Assembly: GCA_905178155.1 (NCBI GenBank)
Contig: CAJINV010000003.1
Span: 10,726,298-10,790,297, forward strand
Source: Amoebophrya sp. A120
Taxonomy: Eukaryota > Sar > Dinophyceae > Syndiniales > Amoebophryaceae
Reading direction: 5' to 3'
Length of the DNA: 64,000 bases
Shown here in pieces: positions 42,674 through 54,855 of this stretch. Positions within the stretch are counted from its first letter, which is position 1. The number at the start of each line of letters is the position of its first letter. Position numbers and translations under genes: made by a program. The notes beneath the pieces are model-generated. The model made no database searches. It was not told the DNA's origin and worked only from the letters and a program-made list of their open reading frames with translations.

Positions 42674-44387
42674 TGCGACAAAACGTTCTTTTCGTTAATG
42701 CGGCTACAACTGACTATCGCTAAGGCTGGCAGCTGCTCTCTGCATGATCAGCACAACTTTAGTCATAGCGGCTGGATCACAAGAGAAGGATCTGCACAAA
42801 GGCGAAGGCTGTTTCCAAATTGTGCAGATCTGTTTGGTTTCGCATCTGGTAGCGCATTGCTCTTGTTGTTCCTCACGCGATCAGTTTTATATATGAGTTT
42901 CCTCTTGAACTTGATTTTTTTGAGTTTTTGAAGTTTGGACGTACGACAGAAAAACACAAAAAACGTCTCAGTCACAGAAAAAGCAAAAGAAGAACACAGA
43001 TGAAGCACGTGCACGCACCCCAGCAGCATATGGATAGGCATAGAATAAGTAAACGTCTTGGCTTGCGGAAAAAATAAGGGGAGGCTCCGCGAGGTCAGTT
43101 TTCGTATGAAACGTATCATGCTGGTACTTTTGATACGAAAGAATAACACTACAACTACATGCAGAGACAAAGAAAATTGCGAGAAGCCGCGTCGCTGATT
43201 CATGTTTTTGCAACACTCGCAAAAAGCAGCTTCCTCGCAGGCTTCTGTGCATCTTCGCTGTCTAACAAGCTACTAACTCCTACAAGTTGAAGATATACCA
43301 TCGAGGCCGTTTGAAGTAAGCTTGAACGACCTAGAACACTTCAATCCACCTCCCACGATATTTTTTTTTGGGAAATTTGGCGCTGTGCACAGAGATAAAA
43401 CTAATCAGCGCCCATTGACACCAGTTGTCGCATTATTAGAAGCAGTAAAGAGGTATAAGAACTAAAAACATAACCCTAGCCGCACTGGCGGCAAGCCCCA
43501 TGTGCACCATCAGAAGTGCAGCATTGGCCGTTCTACCGTTCTTTGCGGCGTCTCACCATCAGAAGTGCGAGCTGCGAAGGGCGGGGCGACCCCCCTAACT
43601 AACTAACTAACTAACTAACTAACGTCTTTTTTGTTACCTATCTAAATCTATGTATTCACATCAAATAAAAAACGCAGTCTGCGTTTTTTATGTGTGATTG
43701 TGTCGTGCAAGAAGTAGAAGGTCAAGGAAAAAGAAAACTCAGCAAGAAGTTTTATCGAAAGAGATTTGCAAGCAGCGACGACACCCTTCACAGCGACGAC
43801 AGATCGGCGAAAGAAAGTAGTCGGTATTACTTCGTGAAGAGAAGCGGCGCTGTCTCTGCAAGAAAGAAAAAGATGAGAAAAAAAATAAAAATCTTTCCCA
43901 GGCGGGCTCTCTTGGTCCTGTCGCTAAGTCTCTACTTCGGACGGTTCGGCTGTACCAAAAAAGTGAACTTACTGCTGCCGGGTCATGAACCAAAGGCGAA
44001 TATATATAATTTAGAGGACTGGGTCCGTCTAATAGATAGTCCCCGTACTTAGGTGGCGCCCCTTGTGGCTGTCACGAGGTAGCTCGCACCCCCCCCCGGA
44101 GTAGGAGAGGGCTCGTTGCCGGGTTTCGGTGCCCTCTGAATACTTTATAGCTCGCGACGTGGAGCCATTTTTTGCTTGGTTGTGAATGTCACTAAGTAAG
44201 AGAGACGAGGACATCTCCAAGTTCAAAGCAGCTGCCTTTTGCGAGGAGGAGGGAGGGTGGCAGGGACGAAGCGAGAAGGAGGTGCGGCAGATACAGAAGG
44301 TGGAGGTGGGGTTGATAGATAAACAGCATTCGTCCGTTCCCCCCGATGATGTTGAAGTAGATTCAATTTGGAAACATAAAAAACAAA
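42674..44387. other. Intergenic
   Basis: No supported gene. It contains a (TAAC)7 microsatellite, two nearby copies of ACCATCAGAAGTGC (near 43506 and 43556), and an AT-rich leader before the glycosyltransferase gene. The frame at 43690-44050 is Lys/Arg/Ser-rich without motifs and is doubtful. Confidence 0.45.
43596..43623 (+). repeat. (TAAC)7 microsatellite
   Basis: Seven perfect TAAC units after a run of C. Confidence 0.95.
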
Positions 44388-47300
44388 ATGCGCCGCGGCT
44401 TGGTTTCGTCTTCTGAGGGTATTTTTGAGGGCTTGCGTTCCAGGAACATGGTCTTCTCCGCGGCAGATCGAAATCGAGGTCGTGGCCATCCTGACGGAAG
44501 AGCAAACCTTTCTTTACTGATCTGCGCCTGGGTGTTTTGCTTTTCTCCAGCGCGCTTCGGCAGCGGCACGCAGGTCCTCGTGCACCACCAAGCGTCTGCC
44601 GTGCACATCAGAACAACGCTCAAGAAGGGCTCGGCGGGGGCACTGCAAGTACGACAACAAAGCTCCGTCCCTGTAGTTGATCCCGGCGCCCGTATTTCAC
44701 CTGGTCATTCTGGTGCGGTGATCAAGCAGAAAGCCAATCGTACAAGGACCCGGCATACACTTCCGAACAACGCACTCCCTTTCTCGGTGAAGGATTTTTG
44801 CAGCATCGACGACCACGTGAAAGAAACAGAAAGTAGCGAGCACTCTTTCCACTTCCTCCTCCAGCACGACAGCGCGACCACGAACGCAGACACAGTCGGT
44901 GCTTCCTCAAGTGGTGCAGATGACTCACCGGAGGGCCTGCTAGTAGCAGAGGAAGATCTGAGCAAGAACTACCTTTCTTCCGGAGTTAAAAAACCCGCGC
45001 CCTGGCCGGCGAATTTCCACGCTAATGCGGTGAAGTTTCCCGTGCAGTGCGAACAGCCGGATTGGTTATTGCGGAAGGACCAGTTGGTGTTGCCTGTGAA
45101 CAGCGAGAACGAAAAAAAAACGAAAACGAAAGCAGGCATTTCAGCTACAATGGTGCTGACGATGTTTCTGGGACCGAACGCGCCACAAGATTGGAAAAAC
45201 CCATCGGATAATACCCCAGCGGAATGGCTTCGAGCGCTCTTCGCCGCGAACGTGCAGGTGCTCCGCCAGTTTGGCCACGGGCTGATCTTACGGACGAAGT
45301 TTACGCCAGATGAATACGATGGCAAGACGAGCCTGAAGAAGTGGGAGGTCGAGAGCGAACAGTGTCGCGGGAAATCTGCAGAAGACTGCGTAAAGGAGTT
45401 CGAGCGGACGAATTCGCTGTTTGAAAAGCAACTGATGGTCGCGGATTACCTGAACTTGCGAAGTAAAGGAGATAGCAGTCCAGCTCTAGCAGGAGGTGGA
45501 ACCGCAGCAGGACGAGAGGATCAGGCACGGTACCTGTTTACGCACGTGTTTTCCCTTGACGCCGATGCTGCTCTGGTGAGTACCGCAATCGACTCAATAG
45601 GTCTGGCGGCGTGGAATCTAGCAGAGGCAAGAAAAGACGTTTTCGGGGCCAACGAGGACTGGCAGGAGCAAGAGAACAAAGGAAGCTGGGACCCGAACCA
45701 ATTCTGCCATGCTGTTAATACCGGGTTTCTACTCGCTTCGAACACGCCTTTCACCCGAACTCTTTTCAAGGACGTGTTTGAGGCGCACAAAAACGGCCCA
45801 AACGCCAAGGCCTGGAAAACCGCGGGACTGAGCAGTGTGGCGTGTACTAGCAATGATCAGGTGTGCTTGCAGAACACGGTTCCCACATTGCGGCAGCATT
45901 TTCTCGTGACGAGTGGCCAGTTCTGGAACCGCGCGCGGTTTGACATCGATAAAGCCGCGCCCGCGGTAAACAAAGTAGAAACGGGCGGGGATGGCCGCCA
46001 CGGGGATGAAACAACGACGACCCACGTCGTGCACTACATGAACGCGGATGGGAGGATGGACATTGCCGCTGAGGACTTCTGCCAGCCGGGATTCTTAGTA
46101 AAGCCGCTCGAGGAGGAAACGCGAGCTGCCTTAGGGGTGTGCAGAAGTATCACGGCAAAAAAGGAGCCGGGGGGGAATTTTAAGGAGGATGATGACCGGC
46201 AGCTACCGCAGTCGTGTACTTCCATTGCGCTAACAAGGAAGACTTCCAGCACCTCTTTCGTGTACCGACGCCAGGATGACGATGAACAGGCGACTGCGTC
46301 CGCGGCCGGTCTGCTGTCGACCACAGGGACGATGGAGAGAGGAGGCGCAGAGAAGGCAAAAAAAAATGATTTGTCACTGCGCATCTCGACTGGTCAAGCC
46401 GGAGAAGGGACATTATCTTCATCACATGAAAGCGAAGAGAAATCCACCACAGCCGATCTAAAAGTGCGCATTATGAAGACCAACCCAGCTGCCTTGTTGC
46501 CTTTTTTCACATCTTCTTCTGTCAGTCGGTTTCTCTCCCCGCCGCCCTTCTGCGAGGGCTGCTGCGTCGGGCCGGCCTCCGAGGCGCCGCCAGGCGCCAC
46601 CGTCTACGGGCATCTTACCTACCATTCCCGGTGCCTCGACGTACATAAATGCGCTGCGGCGAATGCGAATCGCGCGGGAAAAACAGAGGACGAAAACAAC
46701 CGCCCGCGCAGATATACTTTCGTACTCACACACAGTGGCGATATGCCGGCGCCGGAGGGAAAGTCAACAGCTTGGGTCGAGGAGATGTTTCCCAACCTGC
46801 GCAGCATGGAACTAGCCCGCCTTGGTGTCATGCGCAAAGCGAACAAGAACACACAAATCGACATCCTGCTCTATGTCGCGCTCCCACGCTACCAGCCGGA
46901 AAAATCTGCAGAGTGGTGGAACCGGCACACGTCCTACATGCAGACGGAGCTGCAGCGAGTCGCGCCGAGCCTGGTGGTGAAAAAAGTTCCCTTTGGCGTA
47001 CCAGCGAATGCGAAATCCGATTATAACAAAGGGTGTGAGAAGGACTTCATCCGGTTGAACAGCTTCGGAGAAACCAGCTACGACGCGATCGCCTACTACG
47101 ATCGCGACGTCGAGCTCCAGGACACGTCCGGGGACAACTTGCTTGCGCTCTTCCAATGCGTGGCGGAGCAAGACGTATTCCTCACGACGACAGGTGGGTT
47201 AAACGAGCCGGTTAATGTCGGTTTTTTTGCGCTGAAACCGAGACAGAAACTGCTGGATCTGGCATTGGAATTTTCCAAACTCGCCGACTACAACGAACAA

Positions 47301-50300
47301 ACTGGCTGGGCAAACAGCGGTTGGAGCCCGCAGGACGACCAGGGGCACGCGCCAACGCAGAAGGGGCACCAGTTGCTCGAGTCGACAAGGGTGGACCTCC
47401 GGAAGAGCAGCAACAAAAAGGCATCTCTATCAGTGACCTCAGCTACAGCTTCGTCAGGGCACCAGATAAAGATGAAGAACGGTAGAAGTTCCCGCTATTT
47501 TGTCGACGCAGAATGCGGTCAGGGATACTTCCTCACCCTGTTTCTGCATTTGCAAAACCCCACCGTGCAACAAGCGTATCAGAGAGCAAATGTACCCCTT
47601 GGGGACGTGAAGTTTCTCTCGCTTGACCGCTGTCAGTGGAATTACCAGACCGGCTGGTTCGGCATCTGCGACAAGATGCAAAAAAATGCCGCTTGCGACC
47701 GGATTATCGCGCACCACAAGCCTGGGCCGGACGTCTACGCCGCGGGGGATGACGTCGCAAAGCCGAACAAAAATGGTGAGTGCTTGAAGCGCGGACACCG
47801 GCGGCTGGAAGCCGAGGTGACAGCCCGTAGCGAGGGGCCCGGACGAGGATCTTCAAAACATATCTTCTTTGCGGTCACGACTGGTGGAAAGAAGGACGCC
47901 GGGTCGTGGGGAAAAGGTAGTGCCGCAACCTCTATCATGTCGTCGAGCTCTACGTGGTCCACCACCTCCAACAAATTATTGCATTCCCAGTTTCAAGACG
48001 TGAAGAACATGGACGCGTTAGCTGACGCAGCTGCTGTTGCGGCGCCAAGATTAAGCTCCTTCTCATCCGCTCGCGGCAAAGGTGGAGATGAAAACGACTT
48101 TTCCGATTCGCTGACCAACAGCAGGAGCCCCAGCAGTGTGGGCTTGCTGGAAGAAGGCAGGGAAAAAACCAAAAAGAAGAGAAGACTGAACGTGTTTTAC
48201 TACGTCGACGACCCGGACAAGCCGGACACAAAAAAGCACTTTCTTCGCTCCTTTCCTCTAAACGTGGAAACCTGGCTTCTGTACCTGCAATCGGAGACGG
48301 TCGAACCCCGCGTCATTCAAATTACCGACGCTACCGTAAAGAACTGGGTCCCGGACATGCCGCAAGAATTTTTCCGGCTTCCCTACCCTGCTGCGAAATC
48401 GGACTTGGTGAGGTACGGTTTACTTTACCACCAGGGCGGGATCTACCTGGATGGCGACTTCGTGCTACAGCGCCCGTTGCATGGCAACATCTTGGAGGCA
48501 CTGGCAGCAGGGCGGGAAGAATTTGCATTGCAAGAACAGTCCCTGTTTTTACAGACGAAACAGGACGAGGACGCAATTCCTCCCGTCTGGAAGAATTTTC
48601 TCACAAAGAAAATCCGCAAGGAACAGGATAAGAAAGCTGAAGGTCGAAGAAAAAAGCCCCAGCACCTCAAGAACGAAGAACTCGAAGCGGCCCGCCGAGC
48701 GAAACAGAAACCGGCGGGGCCGAGAAAAGCATATCAAAAAAGTAAACATGCGATGGAGCTGGAGGAGAACGAGAATGCAGGAACACACAAGAGTTCCGTA
48801 GAGAAAAAAGAACATCAAAGTGAAAGAGCTGGAAAAGCAAAAAAGAAGAAAGCCGCAAGTATTAATAAAAAGCAAGGGAAGAAGTGGACCGGAAGTCCGT
48901 TACCGTTTCCCATCGAGCTCTTCGCCTACGAGTATGACAATCAGTACTGCAGAGGGCGTGCGGCTACGCTGTGCATGCAAACGTAATATCGTAGTCGTAT
49001 ACATACTAGTGGGAGCAGTATGTTTCTTTGCAACCTTGCTGCGTGGGCCGCTGTGTGATTTGGTCTTCCCTGAGTCGACGTGAGACGTCGTTATTAGTAG
49101 GCCTAGAGAAGGCAAAGAGTAAGAGACGAACTTATCGTAGATCTCCTATCATGTTATGCAATTTTCTACGATCGCACGTTTGGGTTTGCAATGCATAGCG
49201 GCGCCGGAGTCTTCTAGTGGGAAAGAGTACCCGCCATCGTATTCCTCCAACTTTCAAGGTGCGACGCGGTACAGCATGTGGATGAAGCGCGTTTTTATCG
49301 TGATGGAAAACTGTTACTGTTACACACTGTGCTGCAGGCTGACAAGCAAGACATATAACCTTTGCGATGCCGATGAACAGGCTTGCGACCTTCTTTTCAT
49401 GCGTGAATTCCCTTCTGATCTACGCTTCCGCATCGCAATTTTTCTGTGTCATGCAGAGCAACTTTGTGTTGCTGTGTTGCTGGAGTTGCAGCAAAAGTTA
49501 AAGTTTTTAATTGTATCATAGTTCTTTTTTCCTTCGATAGTGTGGTATGAGAGTGCACTACACCTCCCCCTTTCCCCTCATTTGACATGCAGCAGAAATT
49601 GATATCTCACATACTTGCGGAAACCGAAACTGCAGGTGCAGAAATGTTCATGTTGCGTGTTCATGTTCTTACTTTTGTCCGATTGCGCTCCTTCAAATCA
49701 ATGAGACGCGGGGTGAAGCTGTAGTTGTGCACCTTCATACCCGGGATCTGCAGAGGAAAGCGCTGAACAACCCCTGCGAGGAGCCGGACAAGAAGGGCAA
49801 CGACATTTGTTGCTCCGGCAAAGACAAGACAAAGGAGTGTCACATCGCGTGGGGGGCGCTGGGGGAGGGGATCGCGACCGGCAGTCACGAGCACATCGGG
49901 CCGAAGCTTTCCTTGACCGCCGCGGGGGAGGAAGTTTTGAAGCAATTCGAAATTCCGCCGGAAGTCGCTACTGACCCGCTACGGATACTGATTGCCAAGA
50001 ACGTGGTGATATCCACTGTAAAAACGTCTCCACCTGTACCCCGCATTTATTGTCACGCAAAACCTCCTGCTGCAAGATGCCGAAAATGTAAGTAACTATG
50101 TCCGATGCAGCGCAGCCACCACATGAGAAGCGTTTTTTAATCCAGTGTGGGGGTTGGGTTTGACGTGCTAGAGCGAGGATCTGGAGGTGCTCGATTTGTG
50201 AATGTGCAAGGGCGCTAGCTAGACACGGCTACTTACTTCAAGTTCAGTTGTTTGTTTGTCTTTGTGTAAGCAGCAAAATCTTGACTCGTCTGGGGTGGGA

Positions 50301-51513
50301 AAGTTTTTTCACACGATCATACACGAAGAAGGGGAGCAACGACCCGGCGACTGGTTGCCAAAGCGAAGAAGATAAAATAGATGGCGGAGGTGATGCCAAA
50401 GAAGAAGAACCCACTCTGTTAGTTTCGGCGTTGGGAAAGAAATCCACATACCTATCCTCCACCCCAGTTACTGAGAAGCTGACACAATACCTGACAACCA
50501 ATACCGGGCTGCCCGGAGAACCAGCAACAGGCGGTGGCGCATCAGGTGAAGAGAAGCACCACGACGGTGGAACAAAACTCGAGGGGATCGTTGCCTGCTT
50601 CAAGCCCGAGCAGGGCTTTGCGTCGCTGTATCCGGACGTGATAGGGGGAAATTTGGTGCCGGGAAAAGACAACCAGGTGGTGAGAATGGATGGTGAGAAA
50701 GTGGACGTTCCCAACGCCTTGACCCGCACGGCTTACCACTTGTTTTCTTCCAACGGGCTACCAAAGTGGGCGGAGTACTCGTGCGAAGACTTTGCAAGGG
50801 ACAAGAGCTTGCTCGGGAGAATTTACCGCTCCGCGTTGGGGTTAACGGAAGATACGAAAAACAACGAACAAGACAAAAAAACTTTGGAAAGAATCTGTGC
50901 GCGGGACATTTTAGCGGAAGGAGTGCTGACCAAATCGGCCACTAAGAACCCTGACCTGCTCTTCCCGGTGCTGGACAGAATGGAGATTGACAAAGGAAAA
51001 CTGACGAGCGGCTTCGGCAGCACCTCCGCGGAGAAAAGTGACACGACAGCTGACGAAGGTCGAGTGGATGAAGAAGACGACGATATGTTGTATCAAATAA
51101 ATGTTTATATGTTTGGGTCTGCAAGAAAACATCAAAAACTAAAATACATTTGCCATGCAGTTTTTGCATATCCGCACAGGGCTTGGCGAATTCTGCGACT
51201 GCGGAGGCTTCTCCATACCAAACCAGCATGAACATAATTCACTTCCGTGGACGAGACAAAAATCGCGTAATAGCACCTTTTGCTCGCGAAGCAATTCAGA
51301 TGAACTCTACCTGTTCCAGAAATCATTTCCACAACACTTCCAGACCCAGACATCTTTGCATGGGACATGTTGGGTACTGAAACAAGGTCTCCTTGCTCTG
51401 GGACGACGAGTACTAGAAGTAGTAGCTCCAGCGCGACTATGCACTTCAAAAGCATCGCGCAACTAGTACACGACATCGAATTACGAATTTCCTCGAACGA
51501 AATTGCAACTTGA
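44388..51513 (+). CDS. Giant protein with two glycosyltransferase domains (GT8-like and GT32-like)
   Basis: Exon 1 (44388-48964) encodes over 1,520 residues. Residues about 38-58 (LSLLICAWVFCFSPARF) form a signal anchor, so the body should face the Golgi or ER lumen. Residues ~100-770 are unassigned, with several Cys and Trp. From ~778 (FVLTHSGDMPAP) to ~1090 a GT8/glycogenin-like domain carries SYDAIAYYDRDVEL (D-x-D), NVGFFALKPRQKLLDLALEF and RCQWNYQTGWFGIC. From ~1264 (NVFYYVDDPDKPD) a second domain shows AAKSDLVRYGLLYHQGG and IYLDGDFVLQRP, the DxD region typical of GT32 (Gly_transf_sug). Lys-rich low-complexity follows, then further exons: 49203-about 49290, about 49685-50018, about 50248-51090 and 51373-51513. 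These carry TRGEAVVVHLHTRDLQ and helical sequence, ending SNEIAT. Donor specificity cannot be read from sequence. Two introns are TSD-flanked introners. Confidence 0.78.
48965..49202 (+). mobile_element. Introner, 238 bp
   Basis: Flanked by GCGGC (48960-48964, 49198-49202), both with GCG as a codon, joining RGRA to APESSSGKEYPP. The left end reads GCTGTGCATGCAAACGTAAT. The reverse complement of the right end reads GCTATGCATTGCAAACCCAA. A GATCGTAG/ATCGTAG motif is also inverted. No GT-AG registration exists. Confidence 0.78.
51091..51372 (+). mobile_element. Introner, family B, 282 bp
   Basis: Flanked by ATGTTG (51085-51090, 51367-51372), same codon register, joining DEEDDDML to GTETRSPC. The left end is TATCAAAT followed by ATATGTTTGGGTCTGCAAG. 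The reverse complement of the right end has AGATGTCTGGGTCTGGAAG. GT-AT or GT-TT are possible, but GT-AG is not. Confidence 0.82.
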
Positions 51514-52142
51514 ACTTGTGATGCTAGATAGGGTAGAAAAGTCAATCACAATCTGTGGCTGTGAAGATGCTGCAGGACTGCAATTACCTGGGACGAGCGC
51601 GATACTTTTGCGGAGGATAGCGACGTCCTTAGCGGAGACTTCGCGATGGCACTTGAAGTTGCGTGTGCAATCTCTGCAGGACGCAATTTGGTGGCGCAGC
51701 GATGTTCTGGCCGGCGGTAAAAATGACCACAGTAGTGAACATCGTGGACATGTTTGATAACAACCAGAACAAGGACCACCGCCCAACCTTTCCCCCGAAA
51801 GCTGTTTCCTCGATTGATGTGGCAGCACCAGCCGTGGTAGTGACGAGGAAGCCGCGCACAGATGCCATATAGACCTTCCTCCCGGGGAATAAAGCTGGGT
51901 CCTCCATCGATGTGGCACATCACAGATATCATACCAAAGAGGGAAATCAGCCCCCTGCTCTTTGTTCTTCCGCGCAACACATAGGAGAATGGCAAGCTCT
52001 ATGGAGTTTCTGTGATCTTGCGATAGGAGATGGCGCAGCCCCAGAAGATCTGGTCTTGCGCGTTTTCGGGTCATTTTGAGGTGGCCCAGCGAGCCATTTT
52101 TCCGGATTTGTTTCTTTCAAAGATAGATCAGGTTTTTGAAAA
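51514..52142. other. Intergenic, unassigned
   Basis: Overlapping open frames on both strands (up to 197 codons on the minus strand) without motifs. TTGTGATGC at 51516 resembles the intron-associated motif. No product can be supported. Confidence 0.4.
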
Positions 52143-52318
52143 TATCCACCGAAAATTTCTCCTCCTCCTCCAAAACGCATTTTTTTTGTATTGAAAAATA
52201 CCAAAAGTTCAGGCATCGAAAAAAAAAAAACTCAGGTATGACCACGAAGCGCATGCTGATCTCATGTGTGTGAGTTTCTCTAATATGTGTTTGTTTAGTT
52301 GTGCCCCATTTTAACTAG

Positions 52319-52600
52319 CTACAGTTTCTGGTAGGTGTAGGTGGACGACGCCGCATCGAGACTGCACATCCGCGACTGGGTCTGGTGATGCCCTCTGGCC
52401 CCATCAAGCGTCGCGACAAGCGGCTCGCTTGTCATCTCGTCTTCAAAAAGCTTGGGAGCCAGAGTCTGGTAGTCAATTTCGTCCTCGGGGATCTCGGATT
52501 TCAGGACTTGCAGCAGGGACTGGTGTGGTCTTGCCCGCACGCGCCGGAGTGCCACGAAAGCGACCGGCTTGCATTTTACGCTCCACAGAGCGGTCTCCAT
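52319..52600 (-). CDS. Small open frame inside the TIR element
   Basis: 93 codons starting METALWSVKCKPVAFVALRR and including LKSEIPEDEIDYQTLAPKLF, ending STYTYQKL. The composition is protein-like and acidic/basic-balanced, better than the other frames here, but no family is recognised. It may be a captured host exon rather than a transposition gene. Confidence 0.35.
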   Translation of the reverse strand: METALWSVKCKPVAFVALRRVRARPHQSLLQVLKSEIPEDEIDYQTLAPKLFEDEMTSEPLVATLDGARGHHQTQSRMCSLDAASSTYTYQKL

Positions 52601-52790
52601 GTCGCCCTGCCATCGTGTGGCGACATGAGAGGAGAGGGAGGGGCCTGGGAATTGATTGGGAAAAATTGATGCGGTGATGCAACGTCGCCACTTTTAGCCG
52701 TGGCCGTATCTCTGCAGGAGTGGTTGGTGAAGGTTGAGCCAACTTTTTTCTCATGGCAAATTCACAGCTGAAAACGAGTCCACTTTTCAG

Positions 52791-52927
52791 CTGGAGGAGA
52801 AATTTAGCACGACCTAACGGCCTTCAAAAAATTTCTCCTCCGCACTTTCTCTAAAAGAAAATCGAGAAAAACAAGTGGAGGAGAAATTTTCTGAAGGCCG
52901 TTAGGTCGTGCTAAATTTATCCTCCAG
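52791..52927. repeat. Long near-perfect hairpin with nested inverted repeats
   Basis: Arms 52791-52841 and 52877-52927 (about 51 bp) are inverted copies sharing TTAGCACGACCTAACGGCCT, separated by a 35-bp A-rich loop. Each arm itself begins GGAGGAGAAATTT and ends with its inverse AAATTT(C/A)TCCTCC. This gives four alternating 13-mers that can pair in several ways. Confidence 0.9.
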
Positions 52928-53585
52928 TCCAAAAGCGATCTCGTTTTCGGCTCGAAAAAACCAAAAAAAGAAAGCTGACGCAAGTTTTTCGACCAACCCC
53001 GGGACCTTTTTTTCTTGGAGTTGTTTTGTGTCCGTCCTCGTCAGCGAGCTATCGCAGGCGAGGCGCGGCGCCTGCAGATGCGCGGTCGCGGACCCGCAGG
53101 GCGGATATTTACTGTTGTGCGTGCAGTCACATAAGTCGCAAAATTCTGGGATTGGACGTGGCACAGTCTAGGGGGCCCAAAAGTGAATCAACTCCAAGAC
53201 TCGCTCGAAGCGCCTCGAGGGCCGACGCCGAGCCAGCTGCTCTGCGTATTCCTTCTGAATGACGAAGCGCTTTCTCGCACTCTCGCATCAAGCGTTGCGA
53301 CATGGCTTGGGGCCAGCGACGTTGCTCAGCCGGGAAGAGCTGCCTCCGATGGTGGCGCTGGGTTCCTGTATGCAAAACCTATCAGAAACTCGAGCTAGTT
53401 AACATAGAGAAGGGGCACTAAGTACGTAGGGTTTTCTAACATGGCGACGATAGCCACATGATTTTGCCATGCATATTGCAGGAAGACTACAAAATTTTTT
53501 GAAATTGATGTCGTTTTTTTCGTTTTTTTGCATGGAAAAAAATGGCATTTTGGAGGAGGAGGATAAATTTTGTGTGGATAGAAAA

Positions 53586-54855
53586 CAGTTACATTAAATC
53601 ACTCGACTCCTCGCCACATCTCCATTTCGGACCTTTTACTTGTAGTTGTAGCCCTCACACTCACTTACAGCCAGGATCTTCTTCGTCGAAGGGGGGGCGC
53701 CGAAGTTTTACAGGCGGACTTCGCCTTCGTCTTCCCCTTGCAAAAAGGCACGGCTTCGCTTCCTTCAGGTCGGTGCCTCTCCACCCGCGTTCGCGCGATG
53801 CGTCAGCTTTCAAGTCCCAAGCTGTACTTTTGTAGGATAACCAAAGAAAAAGATCTAAACAAAAATAATAAAGACAGGCTACATCCCTTAACTGCAGACA
53901 TCGCAGACGCTAAGTAAGTAGGCCGTTGTGTTGCTTGCCTACGTATGAATGTAAGATGAGTTGACGTAGTTGAATATTATCCAAAGACAAAAGCAACCGT
54001 TTCCAGATTACAGCTTCCAAGAAGAATTCCAGGCTTCGCTTTTCTTTGCGGACTGGTCGACAAAGAAATGGCAATGTGCCGCGCTACACGATGGAGTTGG
54101 AGACACGGGCCATGGCGATGGCTTCGCCCGGTGGAATAAAGTCGCCACCTTGTATTTTGCAATGATTTTGTTCGTTTACTACCTCTGGTGCCTGAGTCCT
54201 GAATGGGACGCTGTTGGAGTATAGAAAAGCAAGACGAACGACAGACACAGAGCAGTAGCAGTTTACAAAAAAATATCGTGACATGTCCGAATATTAAGAT
54301 TAAAATACGATTGCCAGTTCCTCGTTGCAGTTGCTCTGAGTGTGAGTGTGCGAAATACTTCGCGTCAAAAATACCAGTATAGAAAAATTAACTCTGACCT
54401 CCTTCGAATGTCTCTGTTGGTCCTCGTCGTCCGGGTGGGCAGGTGTTGTCTAATTTTAATTGTGGCCACCTGGATTTATTCGTCTTGAAGAAAACTGCGA
54501 GTGCCATTGTCCGAGCGGTACTTATGGTTTTGAGTGGGCGTGCTTGAGATGTCGGGAGATTTTTCGCAGATGGACGAGTGAAGACGATGATGAGATGGTG
54601 AAGAATTATGACAACCCGTCCGTAGTCAAGAAACAGAAACGCAAAGCTCTCTACAGGTTTTTGCTCCGCGTCATGGTGCTCGTCCTGCTGCAGGCACTAC
54701 AATTTGCATTGCAGGATTGCTAGGTAGAAGTTCAACGAATCTTCGACGACGCGATGAAAATTATGTTTGCATACATAGTAGTTTATTTCATTGAGGGGCA
54801 CTAAATTGAGAAGAAAGGCAACTTAAATCCAAAATCAGAGGCACAGATTGACATC
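53586..54855. other. Unresolved region with two candidate small exons
   Basis: 54000-54224 follows a TTTCCAG acceptor-like site and reads YSFQEEFQASLFFADWSTKK, then a membrane segment (TLYFAMILFVYYLWCL), then stop. 54463-54723 reads WPPGFIRLEENCECHCPSGT, a Cys cluster, then KQKRKALYRFLLRVMVLVLL. Both are protein-like, but I could not connect them in phase to each other or to other exons. Confidence 0.3.

Larger units (their letters stand above)
52143..53580. mobile_element. Composite TIR element, 1.44 kb, with 5-bp TSD
   Basis: Left terminus TATCCACCGAAAATTTCTCC and reverse-complemented right terminus TATCCACACAAAATTTATCC continue into a shared TCCTCCTCCAAAAYGC; the inverted repeat is about 45 bp with few mismatches. 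GAAAA occurs immediately outside both ends (52138-52142 and 53581-53585). A nested hairpin and at least four further copies of a GGAGGAGAAATTT-type 13-mer lie inside. The only protein-like frame inside is the minus-strand one at 52319-52600, which has no transposase motif. Probably a non-autonomous DNA transposon or nested MITEs. Confidence 0.8.
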
